Of a DNA stretch of 30,495 bases, positions 16,980 to 25,892 are shown piece by piece; position 1 is the first letter of the stretch; every line of letters starts with the position of its first letter. The stretch lies in NCBI GenBank assembly GCA_016870135.1, contig VGCF01000003.1:1-30495 (forward strand), read 5' to 3'. The stretch comes from Alphaproteobacteria bacterium. Lineage in GTDB: Bacteria > Pseudomonadota > Alphaproteobacteria > Holosporales > Holosporaceae. The translations under genes were made by a program, and so were the position numbers. Under the pieces are notes generated by a model. The model did no database searches, was not told the origin of the DNA, and worked only from the letters and a program-made list of their open reading frames with translations.

Positions 16980-18074
16980 ATGTGTTTAGATCTTGTTATG
17001 ACTGGTTTTTTAATGTCGGTTTTGGCCTTTGTTTTGGTGTTGTCTCCTTTAATTTTTGTCCATGAACTGGGGCATTATTGGGCTGCAAAGGCCTGTGGTG
17101 TTCATGTAGAGCGCTTTTCTATTGGGTTTGGACCAAAGATATTTTCCTGGAAAGATAAGAGCGGAACAGAATGGATTTTTTCATGGATTTTATTGGGCGG
17201 TTACGTTCAAATGTTGGGCGATGCCAATGTGGCGAGCAGCGTATCCAAAGAAACCAATCAAACGGATCATAGGCGCACAATGGCGGGTAAAACCCACCTG
17301 CAGCGGATTATCATTGCGGCCGCCGGACCTGCTGTGAATTATGTGGTGGCTTTTGTGTTGTTTGTGGCATTGTTTGTGACGTTTGGAAAACCCTATCACA
17401 GCCCAACCATTGGTGCCATTGTTCCCACATCCCAAGCCTATTTGGCAGGAATCAGGCAGGGAGATCGAATCGACCATATACAAGGGGCAGAAGATAAGAT
17501 TGCTACGTTTGAGGATGTATTGAAAGTGTTGGAAAAAACGCCTGAAACGCAACCGTTGAATGTATCGGTAATGCGTGGCGATCAAAATCTGAATCTGACC
17601 ATCACACCAGCAGAAAAGGCATCCGGCGTATGGTTGGGTAAATTAAAGTGCGCACCGGACAGCAGTACGCGGTTTTATCAAAAACGATCTATGGGTTCCG
17701 CCATTTCTGATGCCCTTACCATCATTAATCCTGTGCGTATGCTTAAAATGTTGCGTCTTGATTCTGTGGGGGGACCCATTTCCATTGCGCAACGGGCTGG
17801 CAATGAGTTACAAGAAGGCTGGTTTCCTGTATTGTTTTTGATGGCCAGTTTATCCGTGGGGTTGGGATTTTTCAATTTGTTGCCTCTGCCCGTATTGGAT
17901 GGCGGATTAATTGTGATGGAGACGATAGAATGCCTTATGGGCAGAAAACTGTCTGATCGGGTGCGTCAAGGGGTTTCCATCGCCGCATTTGGTGTGTTGG
18001 CCATGTTGCTCTTGTACCTGTCTTGGTCTGATTTGGGTAAAATTCCTGCTGTGGCGGCTCTTTTCTCTCGATAA
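16980..18074 (+). CDS. rseP: Site-2 protease RseP (intramembrane zinc metalloprotease)
   Basis: RseP cleaves membrane-spanning substrates such as anti-sigma factors and signal-peptide remnants. With the start at 16980, the zinc motif HELGH is at residues 28-32 in the first membrane helix. VERFSIGFGP and LLGGYVQMLGD follow, then AAAGPAVNYV, a PDZ domain (about 130-210 with AGIRQGDRI), and the third zinc ligand in LLPLPVLDGG near the C-terminus. In-frame starts at 16908 (TTG), 16920, 16980 and 16998 are all open; 16980 or 16998 best fit the short N-terminus of the family. The usual alphaproteobacterial neighbours dxr and bamA are absent. No separate anti-sigma factor is seen nearby. Confidence 0.94.
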   Translation: MCLDLVMTGFLMSVLAFVLVLSPLIFVHELGHYWAAKACGVHVERFSIGFGPKIFSWKDKSGTEWIFSWILLGGYVQMLGDANVASSVSKETNQTDHRRTMAGKTHLQRIIIAAAGPAVNYVVAFVLFVALFVTFGKPYHSPTIGAIVPTSQAYLAGIRQGDRIDHIQGAEDKIATFEDVLKVLEKTPETQPLNVSVMRGDQNLNLTITPAEKASGVWLGKLKCAPDSSTRFYQKRSMGSAISDALTIINPVRMLKMLRLDSVGGPISIAQRAGNELQEGWFPVLFLMASLSVGLGFFNLLPLPVLDGGLIVMETIECLMGRKLSDRVRQGVSIAAFGVLAMLLLYLSWSDLGKIPAVAALFSR

Positions 18075-18109
18075 ATACCAAAGTCAAACACAGGTTTGAA
18101 TAGGAAAAA

Positions 18110-18157
18110 AGGGCTTTCAGGATTTCGATGCTTTTAGCCCTCTGATTGCCTTTTTTT
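18110..18157 (+). terminator. Possible rho-independent terminator after rseP
   Basis: AGGGCT (18110-18115) pairs with AGCCCT (18136-18141) around a 20-base loop, and a run of seven T follows at 18151-18157. The loop is long and the T-run is nine bases from the stem, so this is a moderate candidate. Confidence 0.4.
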
Positions 18158-18165
18158 AGGACTTG

Positions 18166-19518
18166 ATGAACAATCAGTGCATCAGCTATTTATTTTTTGA
18201 TTCCATGACCCAGTCTTTAAGCACATCTGGTCACAGCCCCGCGATATCGTCGAAAAAGTTACGGCATGTGGTGATTTCTTGCATGATTGGCAATGCGTTG
18301 GAATGGTACGATTTTGCATTGTATGGCTATTTTGGTGTGATGATCAGTCGATTAATGTTCCCACCAGATCAAACGCCTGTTGGTTTGTTGTTAAAGAGTT
18401 ATGCGGTGTTTTTTTTGGGGTTTATCATGCGTCCTTTGGGTGCCGTTCTTTTTGGATACATTGGTGATCGACATGGACGAAAAAAAGCACTGATGTGGTC
18501 CATTTATTGTATGGCTATTCCCACCACATTGATTGGATTATTGCCAACGTACGAGCAAGTGGGGGCGTGGTCAGCGGTGGTTTTGATTGTGTTGCGATTA
18601 TTCCAAGGCTTGTCCATGGGAGGAGAATTTACAGGGTCCATGATTTTTGTTGTAGAGCATGCCCCAGAAGGGAAAAAAGGTCTTTGGGGCAGCTGGTCAT
18701 CGCTGAGCGTCTTGATTGGTTTGTTGTTGGGCTCTGTTCTAGGCATGTTGATTGATGGGGTACTGACCCCCGATCAGGTTAAGTTATGGGGATGGAGATT
18801 GCCCTTTTTGTTCAGTTTTGCGGGCAGTTGGGTTGGGTCGGCTTTACGCAAATTGACAGACGATCCGGACCAAGCCAAAGCCGACGAAAAAGAACACAAC
18901 GTGGCGCCTAAAAAATCGATGTTTTTAGGGCGATTGTTTGCCCACTACTGGAAGGATATGCTGCGCGTGGTGGTCATTGATGTTGTGGTGGCTGTGGGGT
19001 TTTTTCTAGTCACCATTTATGTCATGACTTATGTGGAGCAACATGGTCAAGTGGGGTATCATTTTTCGGCCAATACCCTGAGCATGTTGGCCTTTGCTTG
19101 CGGCATTCCTGTTTCCGGATGGCTAAGTGATCGATGGGGATCCATTACGGTGATGCAGAGATCCATTTTCTTGCTCTGTTTGATCAGCTTGCCGTGTTTT
19201 TGGGGATTGAGCAGCAGCACATTTGGGGTTGTCTTGCTGTCGCACTGTGCATTATCGGCCGTTATGGGATGTATTTTTGGCCCTGTTCCATCACTCATGG
19301 TGTCTATTTTTCCCCGACAGGTGCGCTATTCCGGTGTATCCATTGCCCACAATATCAGCATGGCTATATTTGGGGGAAGCGCACCAGAGGTGGCCATTTA
19401 TTTCATTGACCGTACATCCATCACTTTGATGCCAGGTGTATTTTTGGCCGTTGCAGGCATCATATCGTGGTGTGGTCTGGCTAACTTAAGGCGATCGAGA
19501 ATGGGGAAAATGGCTTGA
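18166..19518 (+). CDS. MFS transporter, metabolite:proton symporter (ProP/MHS-like)
   Basis: A 450-residue inner-membrane carrier with about 12 hydrophobic segments. The N-terminal helix motif GNALEWYDFALYGYF, the loop 2-3 motif GDRHGRKKAL and FQGLSMGGEFTGS are typical of the MHS family (ProP, KgtP, ShiA), which moves osmolytes, dicarboxylates or similar acids with protons. The start is the ATG at 18166 with AGGA five bases upstream; a TTG directly before is in frame. ProP-like transporters are often multiplied in intracellular alphaproteobacteria for host metabolite uptake, but the substrate cannot be told from sequence. The loop between helices 6 and 7 carries a charged DDPDQAKADEKEH stretch. 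Confidence 0.88.
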   Translation: MNNQCISYLFFDSMTQSLSTSGHSPAISSKKLRHVVISCMIGNALEWYDFALYGYFGVMISRLMFPPDQTPVGLLLKSYAVFFLGFIMRPLGAVLFGYIGDRHGRKKALMWSIYCMAIPTTLIGLLPTYEQVGAWSAVVLIVLRLFQGLSMGGEFTGSMIFVVEHAPEGKKGLWGSWSSLSVLIGLLLGSVLGMLIDGVLTPDQVKLWGWRLPFLFSFAGSWVGSALRKLTDDPDQAKADEKEHNVAPKKSMFLGRLFAHYWKDMLRVVVIDVVVAVGFFLVTIYVMTYVEQHGQVGYHFSANTLSMLAFACGIPVSGWLSDRWGSITVMQRSIFLLCLISLPCFWGLSSSTFGVVLLSHCALSAVMGCIFGPVPSLMVSIFPRQVRYSGVSIAHNISMAIFGGSAPEVAIYFIDRTSITLMPGVFLAVAGIISWCGLANLRRSRMGKMA

Positions 19519-19594
19519 AAAAGGGCGCGGAAATGAATCCTGTCATGGGGTCTGAATACTCAAAAGAAACGTTACACAGAATGAGGAATCCTGT

Positions 19595-20701
19595 ATGCAG
19601 ATTGTCGTAAAAAAATTTGGAGGGACATCGTTAGCCAATGTAGACAATATTCATCACGTGGCCAACGTTATACAACAATCACAACAAAAACAGCCCACGT
19701 GTGTGGTGGTGGTGTCAGCCATGGCGGGCACAACCAATAATCTGCAGTATTGGTGTAATGAGTTGGGGGGTGCCTTGGGGCCCAATCCCGATCGAGACTT
19801 GGTTTTGTCATCGGGTGAAATGATCACAGCGGGTTTATTATCCTTGGCCTTGCAGTCCAGAGGCGTACCCGCACGGGCATGGACGGGGTGGCAAGTACCC
19901 ATCGTGACAAACGAAGATTGGGGGCGCTGTGACGCTGTATTTACAGGAGCATCTGCTTTACAGTCTGATCTTGCATCTGGTGTGGTTCCTGTGGTGTGTG
20001 GTTTTCAGGGGGTGACGCCGGGAGGACGCATTACCACTTTGGGCAGGGGAGGGTCGGACACCACCGCCGTTATTTTGGCGGCCGCATTAAAGGCCAACGT
20101 ATGCGAGATTTTCACTGATGTTCAGGGCGTTTATACGGCCGATCCATCGTATGTTCCTGATGCGCGTGCCTATGGGGATGTGTCTTATGATGCCATGTTG
20201 ACACTCAGTCATTTTGGGGCAAAAGTATTACATGCCAATGCCATTATTTGGGCTAAAAACAACGGTATACCTGTGCATGTTTTATCTACAGCCAAACCCG
20301 ATCAATCGGGGACATGGATCAGGGAAAAAGCCCAACAGGTTTGCGGAGTGGTGTATAAGCCGGTGCTAAGTTGGCGTATGAATTCTTTACCCGATCAAAA
20401 ACAAGACATGACAGGGGTGTCCATCATTGATCGATCCTTATCGGCCAAAGGGTTTCATTTTTTAACCTGGGTCGATGATTATCATGCGGTCAAATCCCAA
20501 TGGCCAGATGCCACATGTTCTGATCCAAAAATGTTAGTCAGTTTGATTGGAAGCTCTAGCCACACTGCCCAGTGTGCCTTGCGCAACCCCCCCGGTATTC
20601 TCATAGAGCATTGTGTGCAACAACCAAACATCTTGGCTGTGATGGTTGAGCAAAAACACACCTATGATATGATACGGCATGTTCACACACATTTGGTATA
20701 A
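19595..20701 (+). CDS. lysC: Aspartate kinase with reduced ACT regulatory region
   Basis: LysC phosphorylates aspartate, the first step towards diaminopimelate (for peptidoglycan), lysine, threonine and methionine. The kinase domain is intact: VKKFGGTS (5-12), VVSAMAGTTNN, LSSGEM, TLGRGGSDTTA and FTDVQGVYTADP. The protein is 368 residues, shorter than the usual 400-420 of this class, and the region after about 265 lacks recognisable ACT motifs such as GIAxxIFxxLAxxxINVDMI. Feedback control by lysine or threonine is therefore probably weakened or lost (inference). The start ATG has GAGGAATCCTGT just upstream. The next gene begins within 20 bases of its stop, so they are likely cotranscribed, though functionally unlinked. 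Confidence 0.92.
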   Translation: MQIVVKKFGGTSLANVDNIHHVANVIQQSQQKQPTCVVVVSAMAGTTNNLQYWCNELGGALGPNPDRDLVLSSGEMITAGLLSLALQSRGVPARAWTGWQVPIVTNEDWGRCDAVFTGASALQSDLASGVVPVVCGFQGVTPGGRITTLGRGGSDTTAVILAAALKANVCEIFTDVQGVYTADPSYVPDARAYGDVSYDAMLTLSHFGAKVLHANAIIWAKNNGIPVHVLSTAKPDQSGTWIREKAQQVCGVVYKPVLSWRMNSLPDQKQDMTGVSIIDRSLSAKGFHFLTWVDDYHAVKSQWPDATCSDPKMLVSLIGSSSHTAQCALRNPPGILIEHCVQQPNILAVMVEQKHTYDMIRHVHTHLV

Positions 20702-20720
20702 GATGGGCAACGGGGAATAC

Positions 20721-21785
20721 ATGGGTCAATTGGATCGATTTTGGTCCAAAGGTTTGGCTTTTTTGGGTTGTCGTTACAGTATTTTGGGTGGCGCCATGAC
20801 GTGGATTTCCAATCATGCATTGGTTTCTGCTTTATCCAGAGCAGGAGGTTTTGGTGTTTTGGCAGGGGGGTCTCTGTCTGCAACTGCATTACGCACAGAA
20901 ATAGAGTTGACCCAACAAGGGGTTCAGGGCCATCCCTTTGGGGTTAATTTGATCGTTTTTCATCCAGAAATCGATGCGTTAATTCAAGTGTGTACAGACA
21001 TGAATGTCACCCATGTGTTTTTAGGCGGTGGCATGCCGTCTCAACCCATGATTGATACTTTGCATCAATACAACATTCGCGTTATTGGGTTTGCCCCGTC
21101 GGCATTGTTGGCGCGACGCATGGTGCGTATGGGGGTTGATGCTCTGATTATCGAGGGGCACGAAGCCGGCGGTCATGTTGGACCTGTATCCACCCATGTT
21201 TTGGCACAGGAAATTTTGCCCATTGTGGATGTTCCGGTTTTTGTAGCCGGTGGCATCGGGGATGGTCGATCCATCATGACGTATTTGTTGATGGGTGCGT
21301 CGGGATGTCAATTGGGGACACGATTTGTGTGTGCCACAGAGTCGTGCGCCCATGACGCATTCAAGCAGGCCTTTATCCGGGCAGCAGCCAGGGATGCCAC
21401 TTTGTCCCCGCAATTGGATCCAGCATTCCCCATTATTCCAGTCAGAGGTTTGGAAAATGAGGGCAAAAAACGATTTATGGCCTATCAGGCAGAGGTCATT
21501 GCCGCCTATAAGCGTAACGAATGTTCCAAAGAACAAGCACAGATGGATATTGAAATGTTTTGGGCAGGGGCATTAAGGCGTGCTGTCATGGATGGCGATG
21601 TTGCCCATGGATCGGTTATGGCAGGCCAAAGTGTGGGTATGGTGACGAAAATTGAACCGTGTTACAGCATTATGAATGCGTTGGTAACCCAAGCGATGGA
21701 CCATTTGCAAGGATTACAACATCATTTTTCTCAAGAAGTGGTGACAGCAGAACCAGAAAAGCCAGCCTGTGTGTTGGTGAGATAA
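20721..21785 (+). CDS. Nitronate monooxygenase / FabK-like FMN enzyme
   Basis: A 354-residue TIM-barrel flavoprotein of the NPD family, which includes nitronate monooxygenases and the enoyl-ACP reductase FabK. Motifs in order: RYSILGGAMTWISNHALVSALSRAGGFGVLAGG, HPFGVNLIV, LGGGMPS, the catalytic/FMN block IIEGHEAGGHVGP with the conserved His, VPVFVAGGIGDGR and MGASGCQLGTRFV, which bind FMN phosphate. I chose the ATG at 20721 because GGGGA precedes it by five bases; an ATG at 20703 is also in frame. It follows lysC within 20 bases. Motifs cannot separate fatty-acid reductase from nitronate oxidase; the window carries no fatty-acid genes to decide it. Confidence 0.85.
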   Translation: MGQLDRFWSKGLAFLGCRYSILGGAMTWISNHALVSALSRAGGFGVLAGGSLSATALRTEIELTQQGVQGHPFGVNLIVFHPEIDALIQVCTDMNVTHVFLGGGMPSQPMIDTLHQYNIRVIGFAPSALLARRMVRMGVDALIIEGHEAGGHVGPVSTHVLAQEILPIVDVPVFVAGGIGDGRSIMTYLLMGASGCQLGTRFVCATESCAHDAFKQAFIRAAARDATLSPQLDPAFPIIPVRGLENEGKKRFMAYQAEVIAAYKRNECSKEQAQMDIEMFWAGALRRAVMDGDVAHGSVMAGQSVGMVTKIEPCYSIMNALVTQAMDHLQGLQHHFSQEVVTAEPEKPACVLVR

Positions 21786-21981
21786 AGGGTGACAGAATAA
21801 TGAGGGGTGACGGGCTGATACCCTCAGTAGGCCATGGTGTGCATGGGATGGATGATGTTGCGGGGAAGTTAATAGGTTTGGATGATCGTCGTTCTGCGGT
21901 TTCAGATGATGGTAAAAATGGACCAAAGGCCACCAACAGGGTACAATACTGGGAAAACAGGGTATAAAAGGGTGTTCATTC

Positions 21982-22758
21982 ATGAGCTGGTTTCCAGATC
22001 CCGTTGCGTTTTCCATAGGTTCGTTGGCCATTCGATGGTATGGATTGGCCTATGTTTTCGGTATGCTTTTTTCCTGGTTTTATGGGCGCAGGTGCATTCA
22101 AAAGGGCTATTTCCCAGGTGTTTCTGTGGACTGTTGGGATGGCTTGATGAATTGTTTAATGCTGGGCATCGTTATTGGGGGCAGGTTGGGGTATTTTATA
22201 TTGTATTCCCCTGAAACATTTTGGACCGACCCTTTGGAGATCCTGAAAATTTGGCACCCAGGCATGGCTTTTCACGGTGGTTTACTGGGGGCTGTATTGG
22301 CCATTATGATGTATGCCCGAGGCAAGGTTTCGACGTTGTCTTTGTTTGATGTGGTGGCCGTTTCCGCGCCCATCGGACTGTTTTTGGGACGTATAGCCAA
22401 TTTTATTAACCAAGAACATTGTGGCAAACCCACTGACGTTTCTTGGGGATTGATTTTTCCAACGATGCCGGATAGCCCCAGGCATCCATCACAGTTGTAC
22501 GAGGCGGGATTAGAGGGCGTGGTCTTGCTGTTGATTTTGATGGGGGTTATGAGAAGTTTTCGCTCTCTGCAACCCGGTCAATTGGGTGGACTCTTTTTGT
22601 TTCTGTATGGCATGATGCGGTTGTTCACTGAATCTTTTCGTATACCAGAGGGGCAGTGGTGCGGCATAACGTTGGCCCAATATTATTCTATACCCATGAT
22701 CGGTATTGGGGTTGGGTTGGTGTTTTGGCACAGAAAAAGGAACCGGCATTTTGTGTAA
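21982..22758 (+). CDS. lgt: Prolipoprotein diacylglyceryl transferase
   Basis: Lgt attaches diacylglycerol from phosphatidylglycerol to the lipobox Cys of prelipoproteins at the inner membrane. The 258-residue product is multi-spanning and carries IRWYGLAYVFG (17-27), HGGLLG with essential His98, the Lgt signature GRIANFINQEHCGKPTD (136-152) with Arg137, RHPSQLYEA, and ESFRIPEG with the late Arg. Length is typical (about 260-290). Start ATG at 21982; the preceding 200 bases show no gene. BamE in this window is one likely substrate. Confidence 0.96.
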   Translation: MSWFPDPVAFSIGSLAIRWYGLAYVFGMLFSWFYGRRCIQKGYFPGVSVDCWDGLMNCLMLGIVIGGRLGYFILYSPETFWTDPLEILKIWHPGMAFHGGLLGAVLAIMMYARGKVSTLSLFDVVAVSAPIGLFLGRIANFINQEHCGKPTDVSWGLIFPTMPDSPRHPSQLYEAGLEGVVLLLILMGVMRSFRSLQPGQLGGLFLFLYGMMRLFTESFRIPEGQWCGITLAQYYSIPMIGIGVGLVFWHRKRNRHFV

Positions 22759-22803
22759 CTTCTTTTTTCTCCTGACTGTCCAAATGGTAATTTTTGTACT
22801 AAT

Positions 22804-24858
22804 ATGAGGGAAAATAATAAAGTTTTTTCTGACGTGATTCACGATTCAAAGATATTGGCCTGGGCAATCCCGTCTCTTTTTTTAACCCCTCTGGTCATTT
22901 TTCCAAAAGAAAAGACGCAACAGCCCACCAATGGAAAAAAATTACCAGTTTTAAAAACCGCTGTTGAGAGCAAAATCAATGGTATTACCACCCTTTCTGA
23001 TGCGTATCAAATGGCTTATGTCAATAACCTGGCCATTCAGTTGCAATTTAACGATTTAAAAACATCGCAAGAAGAGTGTTTTAAAGCGCGGGCAGAATGG
23101 TTGCCAAACATTGATGTGTCGGCAAGAGTCTACTCCAGCCCATCCGCAGTACGGAATTTAAACAATGTGGACAGTATCGAGAACGTACAAGAAGAATATT
23201 ATAAGTCGAAGAACAGAAGCAAAAGTGCGTCATTAAACTTTACCATTGGTCAGAATTTGTATAATGGTGGTGCAACCACAGCAAGAAACCAGGCGGCTCT
23301 GGAGTCCTATCGTGCCACATGGTGTGAATTTAAAGGAAAGGTGCAAACGGTTTTCATGGAGGTTGTGGATGCCTTTGTAGAGATGGCTGTAGCCAGAGAG
23401 TTGTATGTGGTTGTGAAAATGAGGGAAAAAAGCTTGGGCATTGTGCGAGAGGTTGCTAGAAATAGGGCAATCGTGGGGGATCAGCGCATGGTAGAGGTGT
23501 CTCTGGCCAATGCCCAGTGTATTCGAATGAGTACAGAGGTCAATAATGCAAAACAAGATTATTTAGACAAGAAAATAGCCTTAGAAAATTTGACAGGTTT
23601 TCCTGTGTGCGAAGACATAGAGTTCCCCGTACCTATTGCTGTAGATTTATATTCGGTTCAGTCGTTTATTGATTTATGTTTAAAAAACAACCCGTTTTGT
23701 CAAAAGGCTGTACACGTAGAGCGTTATCAACGCTGTAATGCCAATATAGCCGGGGCGGCCTTTTTACCTACGGTGGGGTTCTCTGTTCAAGGCAATCTGA
23801 GCGATAATGATGTGTGGCAAGATAACGCTGGTTTTGCAAGGGATAATATTAACCTAAACACCACCACAGGATATACAGCAGAGATCAGTGCCAACATGAA
23901 TATTTTTGATGGTGGAGCCCGCACAGCCGAATATCGCAAATCAGAATTGGCCTGTAAAGGTTCGCGATTACAGTCAGAGGCGCAAAAGCGTGATTTAATT
24001 GGAAAAATCAAGAGCGCTGTAAATGCCTATCGCTTGGGATTACAAAATGTTGTTTCTGCCAGAGAAGGTCTAAAAGAGCAAGGCGTGGCTTTTTCTGCAG
24101 CCAGAGAAGAATATGCCTTGGGGGCCACCAGCTTGGTCGATCTTTTGTCTTTAGAAGAATCCTATGTTTCCGCCATTCGCTCTTTGATTTCAGCGTTGAG
24201 TAGTTTGGTCAAATTGTCGTATCAGTTGAAAGCCTTACAAGGTCAACTGACCCCAGATATGGTGCACGTCAAGGGTAAAAATTATGATATTTTGGCCTAT
24301 CGCAAAGCATTTTCCTTGGCTCTGTTTTCTTTGGGTGATAAACAATCCAAAACATCTTTGTACGATAATAAAAAATTCGTGGGCCAAGTGTCGTTGAAAA
24401 ATCCAGAATATGTTGATTCTGTCGGCAGTACAGTGTTGAAAAAAACCAATACGGGTCAGGGATTTTTGAATATTAAAAGTGCCTTAAAAGAAGCCATAAC
24501 CTGGTATCCGGCCGAAGGGTTGGCCATTCAGGAAAATTCTGATTCTGTTGTGGACGATCGAGAAACGGATGTCACTGATGCAGAGCTAGAAGCCGTGATG
24601 AATAAATCCTTGGATGAGTTGTCTTTGAGTTTGGATGAACAGTCCATTTTGGGTGATGGATCAGATGGTGTAAAAACCAGTGCATCACAGATCCCTTTGA
24701 CCGAAACCAAGGGTAATACAGTAAACAGCAAATCTGTGGATCCGTCAAAAAACAAGTCCACAGCGGGTTCTAAAAAACGGGGAAAAATGGGGGGAAAAAT
24801 AGGAGGCAATCCATCAGAAAAAACCAGTTCGAATACAGGAAAAAATGACCAGGGTTAA
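22804..24858 (+). CDS. tolC: TolC-family outer-membrane efflux/secretion channel with C-terminal extension
   Basis: TolC trimers form outer-membrane and periplasmic tunnels used by type I secretion and drug efflux. The 684-residue product has the paired OEP repeats: TTLSDAYQMAYVNNLAIQLQ...LPNIDVSARVYSS, NFTIGQNLYNGGATTARN, then FIDLCLKNNPFCQKA...LPTVGFSVQG and MNIFDGGARTAEYRKS, ending with EYALGATSLVDLLSLEESYV near residue 455. Residues after about 490 form an unusual extension of almost 200 residues, polar and acidic, ending in a Lys/Gly-rich tail. The export signal is atypical: a hydrophobic stretch lies at about residues 18-33 after a polar start, so the start may be later. It is followed by popZ, an arrangement found in many alphaproteobacteria. 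Confidence 0.9.
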   Translation: MRENNKVFSDVIHDSKILAWAIPSLFLTPLVIFPKEKTQQPTNGKKLPVLKTAVESKINGITTLSDAYQMAYVNNLAIQLQFNDLKTSQEECFKARAEWLPNIDVSARVYSSPSAVRNLNNVDSIENVQEEYYKSKNRSKSASLNFTIGQNLYNGGATTARNQAALESYRATWCEFKGKVQTVFMEVVDAFVEMAVARELYVVVKMREKSLGIVREVARNRAIVGDQRMVEVSLANAQCIRMSTEVNNAKQDYLDKKIALENLTGFPVCEDIEFPVPIAVDLYSVQSFIDLCLKNNPFCQKAVHVERYQRCNANIAGAAFLPTVGFSVQGNLSDNDVWQDNAGFARDNINLNTTTGYTAEISANMNIFDGGARTAEYRKSELACKGSRLQSEAQKRDLIGKIKSAVNAYRLGLQNVVSAREGLKEQGVAFSAAREEYALGATSLVDLLSLEESYVSAIRSLISALSSLVKLSYQLKALQGQLTPDMVHVKGKNYDILAYRKAFSLALFSLGDKQSKTSLYDNKKFVGQVSLKNPEYVDSVGSTVLKKTNTGQGFLNIKSALKEAITWYPAEGLAIQENSDSVVDDRETDVTDAELEAVMNKSLDELSLSLDEQSILGDGSDGVKTSASQIPLTETKGNTVNSKSVDPSKNKSTAGSKKRGKMGGKIGGNPSEKTSSNTGKNDQG

Positions 24859-24970
24859 TCGAGGGTTGCGCAACTGGGTTGAAGGTGTGGGTTTGTGTCC
24901 GTATGCCAATAACGCAAGGAAAACAGGCGGGAAGAGGTACGCAGAGCAATCTGCAGCACGTTATCTGTAA
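24845..24970 (+). CDS. Possible 41-residue ORF overlapping the tolC end
   Basis: An ATG inside the last codons of tolC opens 41 codons ending at a TAA within a repeat. It contains NWVEGVGLCPYANN. The overlap with tolC would suit translational coupling, but there is no other coding evidence. The WVE...LCPYA pattern faintly recalls the N-terminus of DUF1415 proteins, with different spacing; it may be a gene remnant or chance. Confidence 0.2.
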   Translation: MTRVNRGLRNWVEGVGLCPYANNARKTGGKRYAEQSAARYL

Positions 24971-25030
24971 GAATCTGCAACACGTTGTCTGTAAGGAATG
25001 AAGGGGGCAACAGCAACGCAAGGAAAACAG
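24911..25030. repeat. Nested short repeats in the tolC-popZ spacer
   Basis: AACGCAAGGAAAACAG occurs at 24911-24926 and again at 25015-25030. Between them, a 24-base unit beginning ATCTGCA is repeated in tandem at 24949-24972 and 24973-24996 with three mismatches. The nesting suggests slippage or copying in a decaying spacer. Confidence 0.85.
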
Positions 25031-25132
25031 AGGGATTCAGAAAAGGGATGAAAATATCAGGGGTGGTCTGGCGTTGTGTCACAGGTTCAGGCTACCTTTC
25101 AGACAGTTGTTTTTCAAAAGGAGTATGGTCTC

Positions 25133-25885
25133 ATGGTATCTAGACCCACACATAAACCCATTCCCATCCCCCTGTCTGTTCCAGTAGAAGACTGCGAATC
25201 CTTTGATTCCGTTGATGATTTATTGGTCTCTATTCGCGAATTGGTTTCCCCTGGCGCTGTGGACATTATCGACTTAAACAGGCCGGTACAATCTGATCTC
25301 GATCAGGCTGATCCTGCTCACCTTCTTTCTGCGCAGATGGGGGGCCATATGGGCGTAAACCCCGAACAAATGAATCAAGGCTCTGGACAATCTCGTGGTT
25401 TGGCTCCCTGCATCACAACGCCGGGACCATCACAGCCTGTATATTGTGGCAAAACAGATGGGGTCTCATCCGAAGCGGTTACTCCACATATAGAGGAAAA
25501 ACGTTATTTATCAGAAAAAACCCGGTCAGAAAGCGCAAAAGTTCTGTCATCTTTAATGAGTGCACTGGAAGAGCCGGACCAGGATTCCCATGATTCGTCT
25601 GTTCTGGATCTTCAGCAACCTGTGCCTAGGAATGATGGACGGATGAAATGCATTTGCGTAGAAGATCTGGTGGCACAATGTTTAAAAGCGCCTTTGGATC
25701 AATGGATTGGTCAGAATGATGCGATGATTTCACAGCATGTTAAAATCATTATTGACCAGCATATATCAGAGTTGCTGCGCCAGTGGTTGGACGTCCACTT
25801 ACCCGCATTGATCAAGGCTTCTGTGGATCAGCATTTGGATGCATTGATTCAGAGTGTTCGTAAACAACAAGCAGCCTGCCGCTGA
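25133..25885 (+). CDS. popZ: PopZ-like polar organising protein (DUF2497)
   Basis: PopZ forms a polar network that anchors the chromosome origin through ParB and recruits cell-cycle proteins in alphaproteobacteria. The 250-residue product has the family layout: a short N-terminal helix DDLLVSIRELVS (family EEILASIRxII), a long Pro/Gln/Ser/Asp-rich disordered linker (about 45-180), and a C-terminal helical region with VEDLVAQCLKAPLDQWI and ELLRQWLDVHLPALIKASVDQHL, matching the (L)KEWLDxNLPxLVExxVxxEI oligomerisation helix. I chose the ATG at 25133 because AAAAGGAG (25116-25123) lies nine bases upstream; a GTG at 25076 would add 19 residues without a ribosome site. The usual downstream neighbour valS is missing. 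Confidence 0.8.
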   Translation: MVSRPTHKPIPIPLSVPVEDCESFDSVDDLLVSIRELVSPGAVDIIDLNRPVQSDLDQADPAHLLSAQMGGHMGVNPEQMNQGSGQSRGLAPCITTPGPSQPVYCGKTDGVSSEAVTPHIEEKRYLSEKTRSESAKVLSSLMSALEEPDQDSHDSSVLDLQQPVPRNDGRMKCICVEDLVAQCLKAPLDQWIGQNDAMISQHVKIIIDQHISELLRQWLDVHLPALIKASVDQHLDALIQSVRKQQAACR

Positions 25886-25892
25886 TCGTAAG

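Noticed and set aside
24845..24970. DUF1415 gene start from the WVE...LCPYA pattern
   Set aside because: Spacing differs from the family and the frame ends after 41 codons; kept only as a low-confidence ORF.
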